A model generated the notes under the pieces. The model was not told the DNA's origin and did not search any database. It saw only the letters and a program-made list of their open reading frames with translations. From positions 1-64,000 of the forward strand of contig URMK01000012.1 of NCBI GenBank assembly GCA_900548905.1: a stretch of DNA of 64,000 nucleotides, in the 5' to 3' direction. This document shows, piece by piece, positions 25,001-34,417 of this stretch (the first letter of the stretch is position 1; the number at the start of each line of letters is the position of its first letter). The position numbers were made by a program, and so were the translations under genes. The DNA is from an uncultured Lachnospiraceae bacterium (lineage in GTDB: Bacteria; Bacillota; Clostridia; Lachnospirales; Lachnospiraceae).

Positions 25001-26726
25001 CATACAGACTGCCCTGAATCTGTACATTATCATTAAGGTTGAGGGAAAGCATTCCTGCAGGAGTCCATATGTCTAAAATATAGGTATAAACGGTATACGC
25101 AGAGCCGTCAGGATACCAAAGAGGCGTGAAATGTACCTTTCTCTGGTAGGTGGAGAACTCATTTGGCTGGAAGGCGAAGCTTGCGGACAAACCTTTGCTA
25201 CAGGTCAAAAGCCGCCAGTAGTTCTTATAGGAAAATTCAGGGAAATAGGAAACAGCGGTCTGTGCCGGTGTATAATGGCTTGCTGGTGCATTAACAGTTA
25301 CCAGCGCCTGGGCGGATTGTTTGATGCCGTACCCACTTTTCATGATATCGCCGGAAGCGGTGGGAACAGTATCATCAGGATGGATTTCCATAGAACCGGT
25401 TAGTGATGCATAGTAGGAGGTGGATTCATAGATATATTTTCCATAATCTACCCACCTGCCGTTATCCTCCCAGTGTCCGTGGCTGTTGGTACAGTTTTCC
25501 GGACAGCCGGAATTGTGATCACCGCCTATCCACTCCCAGCTGCTTTCCCATTTCCAGTCAGGCTGCCACCTGGCATTCCAGACACTCCAGTCGGCGGAGG
25601 TTTTCTGCAGGTTGGAGGGGAGGCCGGGAACCGAGAAACGGGGATTGGTATCGGTTGCCATGGGATCCGGAGGAATATTTTCATCCAGGGATATTATGTT
25701 CGCTGTAAAGCTTGTCTGCCCCGTAGATGCGCCGCTGACGGATGCGGTGATAGTAAGGGTGGAAGGGGCAGATGGCGTATGCCATTTTGTCCACACCACC
25801 TGTGAACCTCCGGCCGGCATGACGATATCCTTAACCAGGTAGGTCTGACCAGTGATATGAAAAGTGACGGACGCGGGCTTATCAGGAGTGATATCTTTAC
25901 CGCTTGTCAGGGTAATACTTGTAATGACATCCGTATCAACGCGGTAGGTATAATCTGAAGCCTCCGGTTCCGGATCCTCGGTACCTTTATAGGAGACAAT
26001 GCCTATGCCCAATGCGGACAGGATGTCAGAATCGGATACCTTTCCGCTGATGGTACCGTTCCATGCCGGGTATCCCAAATCAGGGATTTCCAGGAACAGG
26101 GACAGCGGGAGATTCTGGTGGGTAAGGCTGGGAAGCTTACGCCTCAGTGTTCCCCCGGACATCTGGTTATAAAGGGCGGCCTCTGTAGCTGTCATGGCGT
26201 AGTTTTTGCCATTGTGGGTAAAGTAAGCTATGGGTTCCACTACCAGCTTATAGTTTCCTGATATGAAATCGGCATAAGCCAATCCGGTTTTGGAAGCGAC
26301 GAGCTGTGCTATGTATTTGGAACAGAAATAGCGCCGGATAGTCTCAATACTTGCTTTGGTGTAGCTGCCGCTGATGATACGTGGGAGGGCAATGCCCGGT
26401 TTGGAGCAGCTGTATGAACCGCCCGGGGACAGGGAAGCGCCGGAACTGTACTGGAGCTTGCAGACCTTTCCGAAATGAATGGTATTGTCGGCAATGTTGG
26501 AATTAGAGAGATCGAAAGGAATAGAAACAATGGAGCCATCAGTGGTTACTACAGTGACCCGCACACCATCCTGCTTATGCCAGACATCGGTTTCAGTTCC
26601 CTGGCCCATGCCGCCGCTTCCTCCATCTATATTTCCGCTTCCCTCCGCCATGGCTGTGAAACAGGTGGAAAAAAGAAGAAACAGGGAGAAAAGAAGTGGA
26701 AAAATCCGTTTGATTGGTTTCTTCAT
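24975..26726 (-). CDS. Large secreted pilus-locus protein
   Basis: A 583 aa protein with a signal peptide (M-K-K-P-I-K-R-I-F-P-L-L-F, hydrophobic core, A-M-A cleavage). The mature part begins with a Gly-rich linker and continues with beta-rich segments; a region around 290-360 resembles CARDB/Ig-like folds (T-I-T-A-S-V-S-G). A Trp-rich patch with C-P-E-N-C and repeated W-x-W lies about 390-430. No cell-wall sorting motif is seen at the C-terminus. AAGGAGG lies about 13 bases from the ATG. It may be an extracellular adhesin or pilus-associated protein. Confidence 0.75.
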   Translation of the reverse strand: MKKPIKRIFPLLFSLFLLFSTCFTAMAEGSGNIDGGSGGMGQGTETDVWHKQDGVRVTVVTTDGSIVSIPFDLSNSNIADNTIHFGKVCKLQYSSGASLSPGGSYSCSKPGIALPRIISGSYTKASIETIRRYFCSKYIAQLVASKTGLAYADFISGNYKLVVEPIAYFTHNGKNYAMTATEAALYNQMSGGTLRRKLPSLTHQNLPLSLFLEIPDLGYPAWNGTISGKVSDSDILSALGIGIVSYKGTEDPEPEASDYTYRVDTDVITSITLTSGKDITPDKPASVTFHITGQTYLVKDIVMPAGGSQVVWTKWHTPSAPSTLTITASVSGASTGQTSFTANIISLDENIPPDPMATDTNPRFSVPGLPSNLQKTSADWSVWNARWQPDWKWESSWEWIGGDHNSGCPENCTNSHGHWEDNGRWVDYGKYIYESTSYYASLTGSMEIHPDDTVPTASGDIMKSGYGIKQSAQALVTVNAPASHYTPAQTAVSYFPEFSYKNYWRLLTCSKGLSASFAFQPNEFSTYQRKVHFTPLWYPDGSAYTVYTYILDIWTPAGMLSLNLNDNVQIQGSLYDDWYSKRE

Positions 26727-26756
26727 GTAGATAAAATCCTCCTTAAAGAGTAAAGA

Positions 26757-26782
26757 AAAAGACATGGATACCCATGCCTTTT
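26757..26782 (-). terminator. Intrinsic terminator inside the pilus operon
   Basis: An AAGGCATGG stem pairs with its complement across a short loop and is followed on the minus strand by a T-rich run. It lies between the Thr/Ser/Glu-rich anchored protein and the large secreted protein, so it may lower expression of downstream genes. Confidence 0.6.
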
Positions 26783-26805
26783 ATACCTTAATAATATGTA
26801 AATTG

Positions 26806-27408
26806 TTAATTACCGCCCATATTACCAACTTGTTTATTGATGTCTCCATCACTGTCGATAGTATCTTGATGGGTATCCCCTGTTGTTATCCAGCCAAAAA
26901 CAGGATCATAAACCTGTCCGGCGTGAGAATTGTTATTGTCTGCTTCGGGGGGAGTACTGCTGTCTGCTTTATTTTCCGGTGCTGCAGTAGGAGCCTGCGT
27001 TTGCTGAGGAACGTTGGAATCATATTCCGGTGGTTTCTCAGGGTTCGTTGCATCCTCCGTTACAACTGGTTTTTCTGACGGCATTTCTTTAGCCGCTTCT
27101 TCTTTGGTTTTTGTGTCGGATAAAGAAGAAGTAGTGGTAGTCTCATCTTCAGAAATAATCTTCTGGGTATTATCTGCTTCCGTCCCTTCTTTTTTATCAG
27201 AAGGAGAAGATGATTCTGCAGCAGATTCTGTTTCCGTCGCTGTCTTTTCTTCCCAGGAATCAGTCTGTGTAGTGGTTTCAACGGCAGCAGGGACAAATTT
27301 GGCAGCTGGTTTGCAGGTAAGAAAATAAGCGGCGGCAAGAATTCCAATACACAGGACAGAGAAGCCGCAAATGGTAAGTGTTATCTTCTTCTTATTGTCT
27401 TTTTTCAT
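26806..27408 (-). CDS. Anchored low-complexity protein (DUF6550-like)
   Basis: A 200 aa protein with an N-terminal membrane helix (about 8-31), then ~130 residues rich in Glu, Thr, Ser, Pro and Lys, and a conserved-looking end G-Q-V-Y-D-P-V-F-G-W-I-T-T. The layout fits a wall-spanning stalk with a small C-terminal interaction motif, and the C-terminal motif recalls DUF6550 proteins of Clostridia elements, from memory. Confidence 0.65.
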   Translation of the reverse strand: MKKDNKKKITLTICGFSVLCIGILAAAYFLTCKPAAKFVPAAVETTTQTDSWEEKTATETESAAESSSPSDKKEGTEADNTQKIISEDETTTTSSLSDTKTKEEAAKEMPSEKPVVTEDATNPEKPPEYDSNVPQQTQAPTAAPENKADSSTPPEADNNNSHAGQVYDPVFGWITTGDTHQDTIDSDGDINKQVGNMGGN

Positions 27409-27479
27409 AAATAGAAACCTCCTTTGAGTGTCTTCAAATACTATATACGCTGGAAAGAGGAAAAAGCCAACACGTTTTC

Positions 27480-27962
27480 TCAGTATTTTGTGTTATGTGT
27501 TCCAGTTAATGTAATATGCTGAGTAATTGGGGGAAAGGTATCCCCAAACATATGGATTCTAAAATCCGCATCGCAGGTAACGATATATTCAATTTTATCA
27601 GAAAGCTGGTTGAATTCAAGCTTAATATTGCTTATTGTGTAATTATCCGTGGAAAGGGGGATACGTTCTTCCATTCCGTTTATAAAGCCGGCCTGCAGTG
27701 CTTCCTGATAAGCGGAGCTTAGGTGAAGATCGGACATATAGGAATCCAGGTTGGCTTCACGTTGGGAATGGAAGGTATCTGCATAAATTCTGGCACTGAC
27801 ATTGTTTAGTTCCATTTTTGCCGCATTTCGTATATTGATGCAGTTAATCTTTACAGACGCAAACAATAAGACAAAAGCAAACAGTATATTGACAGCAAGT
27901 ATGACGAAGATGGTGAAAAAGGATAAGTCACCGCGTTCATCTTTTATGAATTTGTATCTCAT
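27480..27962 (-). CDS. TadE-like pseudopilin
   Basis: A 160 aa protein beginning with a basic leader, then D-E-R-G-D-L-S-F-F and a hydrophobic helix (I-F-V-I-L-A-V-N-I-L-F-A-F-V-L-L-F). This is the pseudopilin design: charged leader, Gly processing point, helix, small extracellular domain. It is 8 bases downstream of the DUF4320-like gene. Likely a minor pilin that primes pilus assembly. Confidence 0.75.
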   Translation of the reverse strand: MRYKFIKDERGDLSFFTIFVILAVNILFAFVLLFASVKINCINIRNAAKMELNNVSARIYADTFHSQREANLDSYMSDLHLSSAYQEALQAGFINGMEERIPLSTDNYTISNIKLEFNQLSDKIEYIVTCDADFRIHMFGDTFPPITQHITLTGTHNTKY

Positions 27963-27970
27963 ACGTCCTC

Positions 27971-28396
27971 CTATTTCCAGTAGTGTTCTGAGACACCGGC
28001 GCCCTGGGCCCGGATGTTAATCGGAACGAGGTTGAACTTCCAGAAGCCGCCAAGGTAGCAGCGGCCGGTTACTGTAATATAAAAGGGCGATCCTATCTGG
28101 ATTTTGTCAGGGGAACCGGAGGCATCTATCTGATAAGCCAGATTCTCTACATCGCCCATCTGGCTGGTGAGGAAGGAGAAGAGGGAATCCGTATCACCAT
28201 TGGTGCCTCCGGTCAGCTGTATTTGTTTGACGAGTTGGTCGGCACAGTGATCCAGTTCCTGCTTTACCGATATGATATGGAAGACGTTGATGATAAAGGT
28301 AATCAGGATGACTGTAACCAGGATAAAGAGGAAGCTGCTGATGTAAGAAGATTCTCCTTTTTCTGACTGGAGCAGTTGTTTTATTTTTCTATTCAA
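27971..28396 (-). CDS. DUF4320-like pseudopilin
   Basis: About 141 aa. The likely start is TTG at 28396 because GGGAGG sits a few bases upstream; a longer ATG would include that site. Charged N-terminus, E-K-G-E-S-S-Y-I-S-S, then a hydrophobic helix (F-L-F-I-L-V-T-V-I-L-I-T-F-I-I) and an extracellular domain with one internal Cys pair possible. First gene of the Tad-like operon, after a promoter and leader hairpin. Confidence 0.75.
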   Translation of the reverse strand: MNRKIKQLLQSEKGESSYISSFLFILVTVILITFIINVFHIISVKQELDHCADQLVKQIQLTGGTNGDTDSLFSFLTSQMGDVENLAYQIDASGSPDKIQIGSPFYITVTGRCYLGGFWKFNLVPINIRAQGAGVSEHYWK

Positions 28397-28961
28397 TTTT
28401 CCACCTCCCATTATGGCAATAAAAAACGCGGGATAGAAAAAATCCACCCTGCGTTTTTGGATATTTATAATTTATCACGATACTAATTTTATCATATGGG
28501 ATTACCCATGTAAATCGCATTACTGTGCCAGTTGCTGAAAATATTGTGCCAGGTTTATGACAGCTTGAAAAATTACATAGGAACTGCTTACGTTTAGGAT
28601 TGCAATTTTGCCCCGCGCGGGGAATTGGGAAGAGTGTCTGAATATAGTTCAGGATTCCGGACCGGGGAAATAGGGGTACGGCTGGAAGCTGAAGCTGTTT
28701 TTCTGAGCCTCCATCTGTCTTATAAGTGTAGATACATTCTTCCTCCAGGCCAAATAAAGAAACACGGAAGATATCATCTTTCCCCTGTGTAGAGGGAAGG
28801 AAGATAAATAGTATGCATTTGCTTTGGTATTGATACTCAACCGCATGGATGATATCATTTTTATAATGAAGCAGGCGGTAGACAGCACGCAGCTGGATGA
28901 TAGGCCTGATCTGCTTATATTGGTTAATATTGGGCCAGTATTGTTCACAATAGGGAAGCAT
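28389..28961 (-). CDS. Doubtful hypothetical ORF
   Basis: A 190-codon open frame with no ribosome binding site before its ATG. The N-terminal two thirds look protein-like (hydrophobic strands, Tyr/Cys rich), but the last third runs through the promoter and leader hairpin of the pilus operon. Either a real gene truncated at its start, or chance coding. Family not recognised. Confidence 0.25.
   Translation of the reverse strand: MLPYCEQYWPNINQYKQIRPIIQLRAVYRLLHYKNDIIHAVEYQYQSKCILFIFLPSTQGKDDIFRVSLFGLEEECIYTYKTDGGSEKQLQLPAVPLFPRSGILNYIQTLFPIPRAGQNCNPKRKQFLCNFSSCHKPGTIFSATGTVMRFTWVIPYDKISIVINYKYPKTQGGFFLSRVFYCHNGRWKIE
28421..28458 (-). terminator. Leader hairpin before the Tad-like operon
   Basis: On the minus strand an ACGC..GGG..GGAT arm pairs with ATCC..GCGT across a T-rich loop and is followed by six T. 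It lies 25-60 bases after the promoter start and just before the first pilus gene. It looks like an attenuator. Confidence 0.6.
28486..28514 (-). promoter_or_regulatory. Promoter with operator for the Tad-like operon
   Basis: Minus strand -35 TTTACA (28509-28514), 17-base spacer and -10 TAAAAT (28486-28491). The spacer contains a palindrome with ATGGG/CCCAT arms (28496-28509), which would let a dimeric repressor occlude RNA polymerase. It points at the DUF4320-like gene and the pilus genes. Confidence 0.6.
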
Positions 28962-29364
28962 TCCATATAAAGGGACTGGGTAATAAGGTAGCCGTCCGCA
29001 AGAAGCTTCTGCTGTCCGTAGTCCGGCTTTCTATCGGCTGTCAAACTCCTGTGCCGGCTGAAACTACTTGTAGTCAAAGTAGGTAAGATGTATAATTACA
29101 AAAGAGATGCAAGACCATGTGTTATTAGTGCATGAAAAATTGCTTGTGAGTGAGAGGGAGCAATATCTGCGCAGATAGCAGATATGCAGATTCTTAAGGC
29201 CAGGTGGGATCCGCCCGCTTTTGAGACGTTGAAGCGTGCGATAAACAAACTAAGAGCTGAAAGCTCGCAGATCGGCAATCAGCTCTATCATTATCATAGA
29301 AGTTCTGTTTTTTATGGATTTCCATGCAGGATCTTATGCGGGACAATTTCGGTCTATTATAGTT
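28962..29364. other. Intergenic gap with inverted repeat
   Basis: No convincing gene. An 8 bp inverted repeat AGAGCTGA/TCAGCTCT (29253-29286), downstream of the anti-sigma gene, may be a weak terminator or mRNA end structure. The rest holds no recognised motif. A short 60-codon frame here is judged spurious. Confidence 0.5.
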
Positions 29365-29997
29365 TTATGGCTCGATATCAAGACCTTGTTCAGGGTCAAC
29401 AGCGGAACCGTCCCCATTTGTGGCAAAGGAAAATGCATATCCGTAATGTTCATTGGCGGCGAAATGGACTAACTGGTCAGTTGTAAAATAACCAGCTATA
29501 TACGAGATATCCGTTTTATCCGATTCCCCCTGGTAGGTCCATTGAGTTGCATAGCCAACCTTATAGCCTAGTCCGGTCAGTCGTTCCAATTCTTTTTTAA
29601 TCTCCGTGCTGTCCGGATCCAGTATCTGTTTGTCAGAATAGATGCCAATTGATACGTAATACAAGGGGTCTTTTCCTGCATTTGCATGTAAAGCCTCTTG
29701 TACTTCAGTAAATAAAAGGACTTCGCCGTTTCCAGGAGAGTCATAAATACCGCTGACGGAAGATGGGAAGCTGCTTACTATTTCGTCGGAAGTGCCGGGG
29801 ACCTCAATTCCATTTCTGGAAGATGTAAATGAATTGAAGGTAAACGCGCCGATGACTACAAAGCAGACACATGCCACCGCTGCTCCCCATTTGATCCAGG
29901 CCGATGAGATTTTTTTGATTTTTAATGCGTTTTCCGTCCGTTCCAAAAATTGATCTTCCGCTTCTCCGATTGCTTTAAAAATATGATCACTTTTCAT
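29365..29997 (-). CDS. Probable anti-sigma factor
   Basis: A 210 aa protein: cytoplasmic N-terminal ~33 residues, one membrane helix (about 35-54: W-G-A-A-V-A-C-V-C-F-V-V-I-G), then an extracellular domain of ~150 residues. Its ATG overlaps the stop of the ECF sigma gene (ATGA), the usual arrangement for a membrane anti-sigma factor that holds its sigma until a signal. The extracellular part is not recognised. Confidence 0.78.
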   Translation of the reverse strand: MKSDHIFKAIGEAEDQFLERTENALKIKKISSAWIKWGAAVACVCFVVIGAFTFNSFTSSRNGIEVPGTSDEIVSSFPSSVSGIYDSPGNGEVLLFTEVQEALHANAGKDPLYYVSIGIYSDKQILDPDSTEIKKELERLTGLGYKVGYATQWTYQGESDKTDISYIAGYFTTDQLVHFAANEHYGYAFSFATNGDGSAVDPEQGLDIEP

Positions 29998-30554
29998 AAG
30001 GTAATATCTTCCTTTTCTAAATAGGTTTTTAATTTTTTCCTGCTTCTGAACAGGCTTGCCTTTACATTATTTTCCGTCATGCAAAACTGTGCAGAAATTG
30101 CCCTTAAAGGATAGCTGTACCAGTATCGGGCTAGAAAAACAGAGCATTCCCGATCTGGAAGCGTTTGAAGAAAACGGTTTATGGTTTTGCCCAGTTCCTG
30201 GTTTAAAATGACCTGCTCGGTGCTGTTTGCAGATGGAACGCATTCATTCAGTTCATCCAATATCAGTACGATTTCCCCGCCTCCCCGTTTCGCGGTCCGG
30301 TTCGCCCTGAATTTATCAAAGGACAGGTTTCTGGTAATCCGCCCAAGAAATAAAGACAGTTTGCCAGGGCGCTGAGGTGGAATGGCGTGCCAGGCGTTGA
30401 GCCACGTTTCGTTGATGCATTCTTCAGAGTCTTCGTGACTGCTCAAAATGCGGTATGCTATGGAATAACAATATTTTCCATATTGTTTGTCAGATTCAGT
30501 AATGGCTGTTTCATCACGTCCCCAGTACAGGTCGAGTATTTTATCATCTGTCAC
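29994..30554 (-). CDS. ECF sigma factor
   Basis: A 186 aa ECF-type sigma factor. Region 2: D-S-E-E-C-I-N-E-T-W-L-N-A-W and F-L-G-R-I-T-R-N-L-S-F-D. Region 4: L-P-D-R-E-C-S-V-F-L-A-R-Y-W, L-R-A-I-S-A-Q-F-C-M-T-E-N-N-V-K. The GTG at 30554 was chosen over an ATG five codons upstream because GGAGG lies eight bases before it. It is coupled to the anti-sigma gene and has an ECF-like promoter upstream. Confidence 0.9.
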   Translation of the reverse strand: MTDDKILDLYWGRDETAITESDKQYGKYCYSIAYRILSSHEDSEECINETWLNAWHAIPPQRPGKLSLFLGRITRNLSFDKFRANRTAKRGGGEIVLILDELNECVPSANSTEQVILNQELGKTINRFLQTLPDRECSVFLARYWYSYPLRAISAQFCMTENNVKASLFRSRKKLKTYLEKEDITL

Positions 30555-30601
30555 CTTTGGTACCTCCATTTATTTGGTTTAAAAAGCCTTTCATATATAC
30601 A

Positions 30602-30624
30602 GACGTGAAAAAGTGAAAAAAGTT
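30602..30624 (-). promoter_or_regulatory. ECF-type autoregulatory promoter
   Basis: On the minus strand AAC (30622-30624), 16 bases, CGTC (30602-30605), matching the AAC-N16-CGTC pattern of ECF promoters such as those of SigW. It lies about 48 bases upstream of the sigma gene start, so the sigma factor probably transcribes its own operon. Confidence 0.5.
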
Positions 30625-30784
30625 ATTTACTAATTTGAAATATTTTGTTTATCGTATCATTGTTTTGGGGCAAGTGCAATAAACGTGATATATGTGGAGG
30701 TCAGTTACACACAACAACCCTGTAATTAAGAAAGTGGAAGATTTATACATATATTATTATTAATTTAGGTGAGAGGAGTACGAC

Positions 30785-33700
30785 ATGGATGAATTTATCG
30801 AGGAACTGGATGGAATGAATGAACTTATATATATATCGGATATTGACACCTATGAGCTTCTATACATGAATACTTGCGGCCTAAAGCAGTTTGGCCTCAA
30901 AAGCAGGCAGGAAATTTCAGGCAGGAAATGCTATGAAATCCTGCAGGGCTTTGATTCTCCTTGCTCTTTCTGTACCAACAGTAAGCTGAACAGGGAGGAA
31001 TTCTACGAATGGCAGACTCAGAACCCACTTACCCAGCATCAGTATCTATTGAAGGATAAGCTGATTATTTATGGGGGCAGGCAAGTGCGAATGGAAATTG
31101 CCATGGATATCTCAAAGTTTTTGACGCAGGAGCATCAAATCAAGGTACTGCTTGAAAATGAACAAATTGCCATGGAGTGTGCCCGTGCGTTGCAGGATAC
31201 ACGGGATGATGGGCAAGCCATTGAACAGGCACTGGAGATTCTTGGGAAAAAGCTGAAAGGAGACCGTACCTATATTTTTGAAATACATGATCTGCTGATG
31301 AATAATATTTATGAATGGTGTGCACCTGCAATTATAGGGCAAAAGGAGTATCTGCAGGGGATACCGCAGGAGGTCTGCCATCGGTGGATTGAGGCTTTTG
31401 AGCAGAGAAAGCCGTACATTATCAGTAATTTAGAAGAACACGCTGATATAGAGCCTGCCGAGTATAAGCGTCTTAAACCACTAGGCATATGTTCATTGAT
31501 TACTGTACCGCTGTTTGATCAGGATCAATTGATTGGTTATATGGGGATTGATAACCCTCCATATGAAAACGGCAGTAACATCATTGAGATTCTTCAGATA
31601 CTGGCATATTTTATCCAGGCAGTATTAATTCGTATGCGCAACAATGAAAAACTCCGCAAAAAATCATATATGGACGAATTGACCGGTTCAAGAAACCAGA
31701 ATGCCTATCTGCAAAAAGTGGGAATGCTTAATGCCCAGATTCAACTCGATAAACAGGATGAGGATAACGCAGGAATGGGAGCTGTCTTTGTGGATGCAAA
31801 TGGTCTAAAGGAGATGAATGATACGGTCGGACATGAAGCAGGGGATAAGCTGCTTATCTATATTGCACAGAAAATTATGCAGCATTTCCCTGCGAAGGAT
31901 GTGTACCGCATTGGCGGTGATGAATTTGTTGTTTTGTCCTATCCAGTTAGAGAGAATGCGTTCCTTCAGGAGGCGGCAAAGTTACGGGACAGCTTACGTG
32001 AGGACGAGGCAGGACAGGGTGATAAAGCCGCTGTGGGGGCCTGTTGGTCCCGTGATGCTGTATATATAGAAGAAATCGTAAACAAGGCTGAATCAGAGAT
32101 GTATGAGTCAAAAAAACAGTATTACAAAAAAAGGCATCGGAAGATTCGTTCTTTTTCCGAAAATTCTGATATGCTGGATATCTATACCACCCTATTGTTT
32201 AAGGACTCGGATGTGGTATTGGAAGCGACAAAGTTACTGCATTTGATTGTTGAGTGTTGGAACGAGGAACATCTGAGAATGATGCTGGATGATGATTTTA
32301 TCTTGTTTGAAGAAAAATATCAAAAGGTCTTCCGGGGCAGGGCAGCAATCACATTTTTGAAAAAACAGCAGGAAGAGAATGATGGACAGAAGTTACGTGA
32401 TATGCAGTTTTTCCGTAAGCGCATTGTCAGAGGAGTCAGTCTTCTGAGCTGTTATGGACAGCTGGACAGAAAAAATAAAGAAGGGAAAGCCTGCAGCATA
32501 CCGGTGGACGCAACACTGATGCTGGTACAGAAAAATGGACGTATTAAATGCCTGTATATGCACAGCACAAATATTGGTTTGCATAAAGAATATGAGGAAT
32601 ATCTCCAACGAAATGCTAATATGGCGTATTCAAATATGATGGCGAAGTTTACTGCTGAGACAAATCCGCCTATGAATCAGGATAATGCTTTAGATTCTTG
32701 CAACCTCCTGATGAATGCCTTTAATTTGCTGCTGCAAAACTACAGTAACGTATACTTTGTCAACATCAATGAGGATTTTTATATAACGCTCAGATCGGAG
32801 AATAAGTTCCAAACCCTGGTTGGTTCGTCAGGCAGCTTCACCTGTATTAATGTAAACTATGCGGAACAGTACATGGATGAAATAAATAAAATCAAATACC
32901 ACAATTTTACCAGCAGAAAAAATCTACTGGACAATTTAGAGAAAGACCGCAGGTTCATTTCCATGACCTTCTTTGTGGATAAAGATAGTGACAAAAAAGG
33001 CAGGGAGGTTGAGGTGGATATCTGGCTGGGGAATCTGTCAGGGGAGGCTGTCTGTATTTTTGCTTTCAAAAATATTACTGAAAACCCAAAGTCCACTGAG
33101 TTTATAGAAACGGATAACCTGACTGGTTTGGCAAGCTATGAAAAATTCCGACAAAACGGACAGAGCCTGATTGACCAAAAGGCAGGAAAATATGCAGTTG
33201 TTTCTATTGACTTCCAGAATTTTAAGTATATTAACGAGGTTACAGGCTTCAAGACAGGTGATAAAATCCTGAAAAATTTTGCGGCTAACCTGATGAATAT
33301 GCAGGGTATACATACGAGGGTGACAGCGGACCACTTCCTGACAATGCTTTCTTATGACCAGGACTCAAATTATGTGATTGAAAATGTGCGCCGGAATATT
33401 GAACAATTTACAATGTTTCAAAATGTCCAGCGTGAGGATATTAAGGTTGTTCTGCGCATGGGCATCTACTTTGCGGAAGAAAACTGCACCAGCATTGATA
33501 CTGCCATTGACTATGCCAACATTACCCGGCAGTCCATAGGACAGACTGTCAGTAATGAAATCGCGGTTTATAATGAGGCGTTTGTGAGACAGAAGAACCT
33601 TCAGAGTAAAATCCTTGCCAGGATGGAACCATCGCTGGAAAACGGGGATTTCCAGGTATGGATGCAGCCTAAAGTGGACCTTAAGACGGGAAAGCTCTGC

Positions 33701-34369
33701 GGCGCAGAAGCTTTAAGCCGCTGGATGAACAATGGTACTGTCTGTTTCTATCCTGATGAGTTTATTCCTATCTTTGAGAATAACGGTTTCATCACCAGCC
33801 TTGATCTCTATGTCCTGGAGACTGTATGTAAGAATATAGCCCAATGGGAAAACATGGGGTGGAATGACATGGTCAGAATCAGTATGAATCTGTCTGTCAT
33901 GGATATAATGCGGGACGGCGTGGTCGATTCCATAAAAAGAATTGTTAATCGCTATCATGTGGACTACAAACTGCTGGAATTTGAATTGACTGAGACGGGG
34001 TATTTCCGAAATTTCAATACGGCGGCATATGTAATGAAACAGCTCCAGGATTCAGGATTTTTCACCTCAGTGGATGATTTTGGCAGCGGATACAGTGTAA
34101 TGAATATGCTGGTTAATATGTCTGCAAATGTTATTAAAATTGACCGGGCGTTTATGATCAATTCAATCAAGACAAAAGCAGGCGGCATGCTTCTTGAGCG
34201 TATTATTGGTATTGTGCATGAATTAGGATACCGTGTATTGTGCGAGGGCATTGAAACACAGGAGCAACTCGATTTGCTGCGGGATATGGGCTGTGACGAA
34301 GGACAGGGTTACCTTTTTGCAAAGCCGATGCCATTGAATGAGTATTTCAATAAATATAGAAAACTATAA
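30785..34369 (+). CDS. PAS-GAF-GGDEF-EAL cyclic-di-GMP protein
   Basis: A 1194 aa protein. Order: PAS (about 1-110, with a C-x-x-C-x-N-type patch), GAF (130-300), GGDEF domain with intact G-G-D-E-F at 377-381, an NTF2/SnoaL-like segment (465-600), a second PAS (630-770), a degenerate GGDEF (T-A-D-H-F replaces the motif), and an EAL domain with A-E-A-L-S-R (Glu975), M-N-L-S, E-L-T-E-T, D-D-F-G-S-G-Y and Q-G-Y-L-F. All main EAL residues are present, so both cyclase and phosphodiesterase activity are plausible. No membrane helix. Clear AGAGGAG site. Confidence 0.92.
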   Translation: MDEFIEELDGMNELIYISDIDTYELLYMNTCGLKQFGLKSRQEISGRKCYEILQGFDSPCSFCTNSKLNREEFYEWQTQNPLTQHQYLLKDKLIIYGGRQVRMEIAMDISKFLTQEHQIKVLLENEQIAMECARALQDTRDDGQAIEQALEILGKKLKGDRTYIFEIHDLLMNNIYEWCAPAIIGQKEYLQGIPQEVCHRWIEAFEQRKPYIISNLEEHADIEPAEYKRLKPLGICSLITVPLFDQDQLIGYMGIDNPPYENGSNIIEILQILAYFIQAVLIRMRNNEKLRKKSYMDELTGSRNQNAYLQKVGMLNAQIQLDKQDEDNAGMGAVFVDANGLKEMNDTVGHEAGDKLLIYIAQKIMQHFPAKDVYRIGGDEFVVLSYPVRENAFLQEAAKLRDSLREDEAGQGDKAAVGACWSRDAVYIEEIVNKAESEMYESKKQYYKKRHRKIRSFSENSDMLDIYTTLLFKDSDVVLEATKLLHLIVECWNEEHLRMMLDDDFILFEEKYQKVFRGRAAITFLKKQQEENDGQKLRDMQFFRKRIVRGVSLLSCYGQLDRKNKEGKACSIPVDATLMLVQKNGRIKCLYMHSTNIGLHKEYEEYLQRNANMAYSNMMAKFTAETNPPMNQDNALDSCNLLMNAFNLLLQNYSNVYFVNINEDFYITLRSENKFQTLVGSSGSFTCINVNYAEQYMDEINKIKYHNFTSRKNLLDNLEKDRRFISMTFFVDKDSDKKGREVEVDIWLGNLSGEAVCIFAFKNITENPKSTEFIETDNLTGLASYEKFRQNGQSLIDQKAGKYAVVSIDFQNFKYINEVTGFKTGDKILKNFAANLMNMQGIHTRVTADHFLTMLSYDQDSNYVIENVRRNIEQFTMFQNVQREDIKVVLRMGIYFAEENCTSIDTAIDYANITRQSIGQTVSNEIAVYNEAFVRQKNLQSKILARMEPSLENGDFQVWMQPKVDLKTGKLCGAEALSRWMNNGTVCFYPDEFIPIFENNGFITSLDLYVLETVCKNIAQWENMGWNDMVRISMNLSVMDIMRDGVVDSIKRIVNRYHVDYKLLEFELTETGYFRNFNTAAYVMKQLQDSGFFTSVDDFGSGYSVMNMLVNMSANVIKIDRAFMINSIKTKAGGMLLERIIGIVHELGYRVLCEGIETQEQLDLLRDMGCDEGQGYLFAKPMPLNEYFNKYRKL

Positions 34370-34417
34370 TTAAAAGTAGGTGTGAAGCACTTGATTTTCT
34401 GATTGCAGTATCAAAGC

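Noticed and set aside
28389..28961. 190-codon frame as a secure gene
   Set aside because: Kept only as a doubtful entry: no ribosome binding site and its end overlaps a good promoter and hairpin.
29096..29278. 60-codon frame in the gap downstream of the anti-sigma gene
   Set aside because: Too short, no start signal and no recognisable feature.
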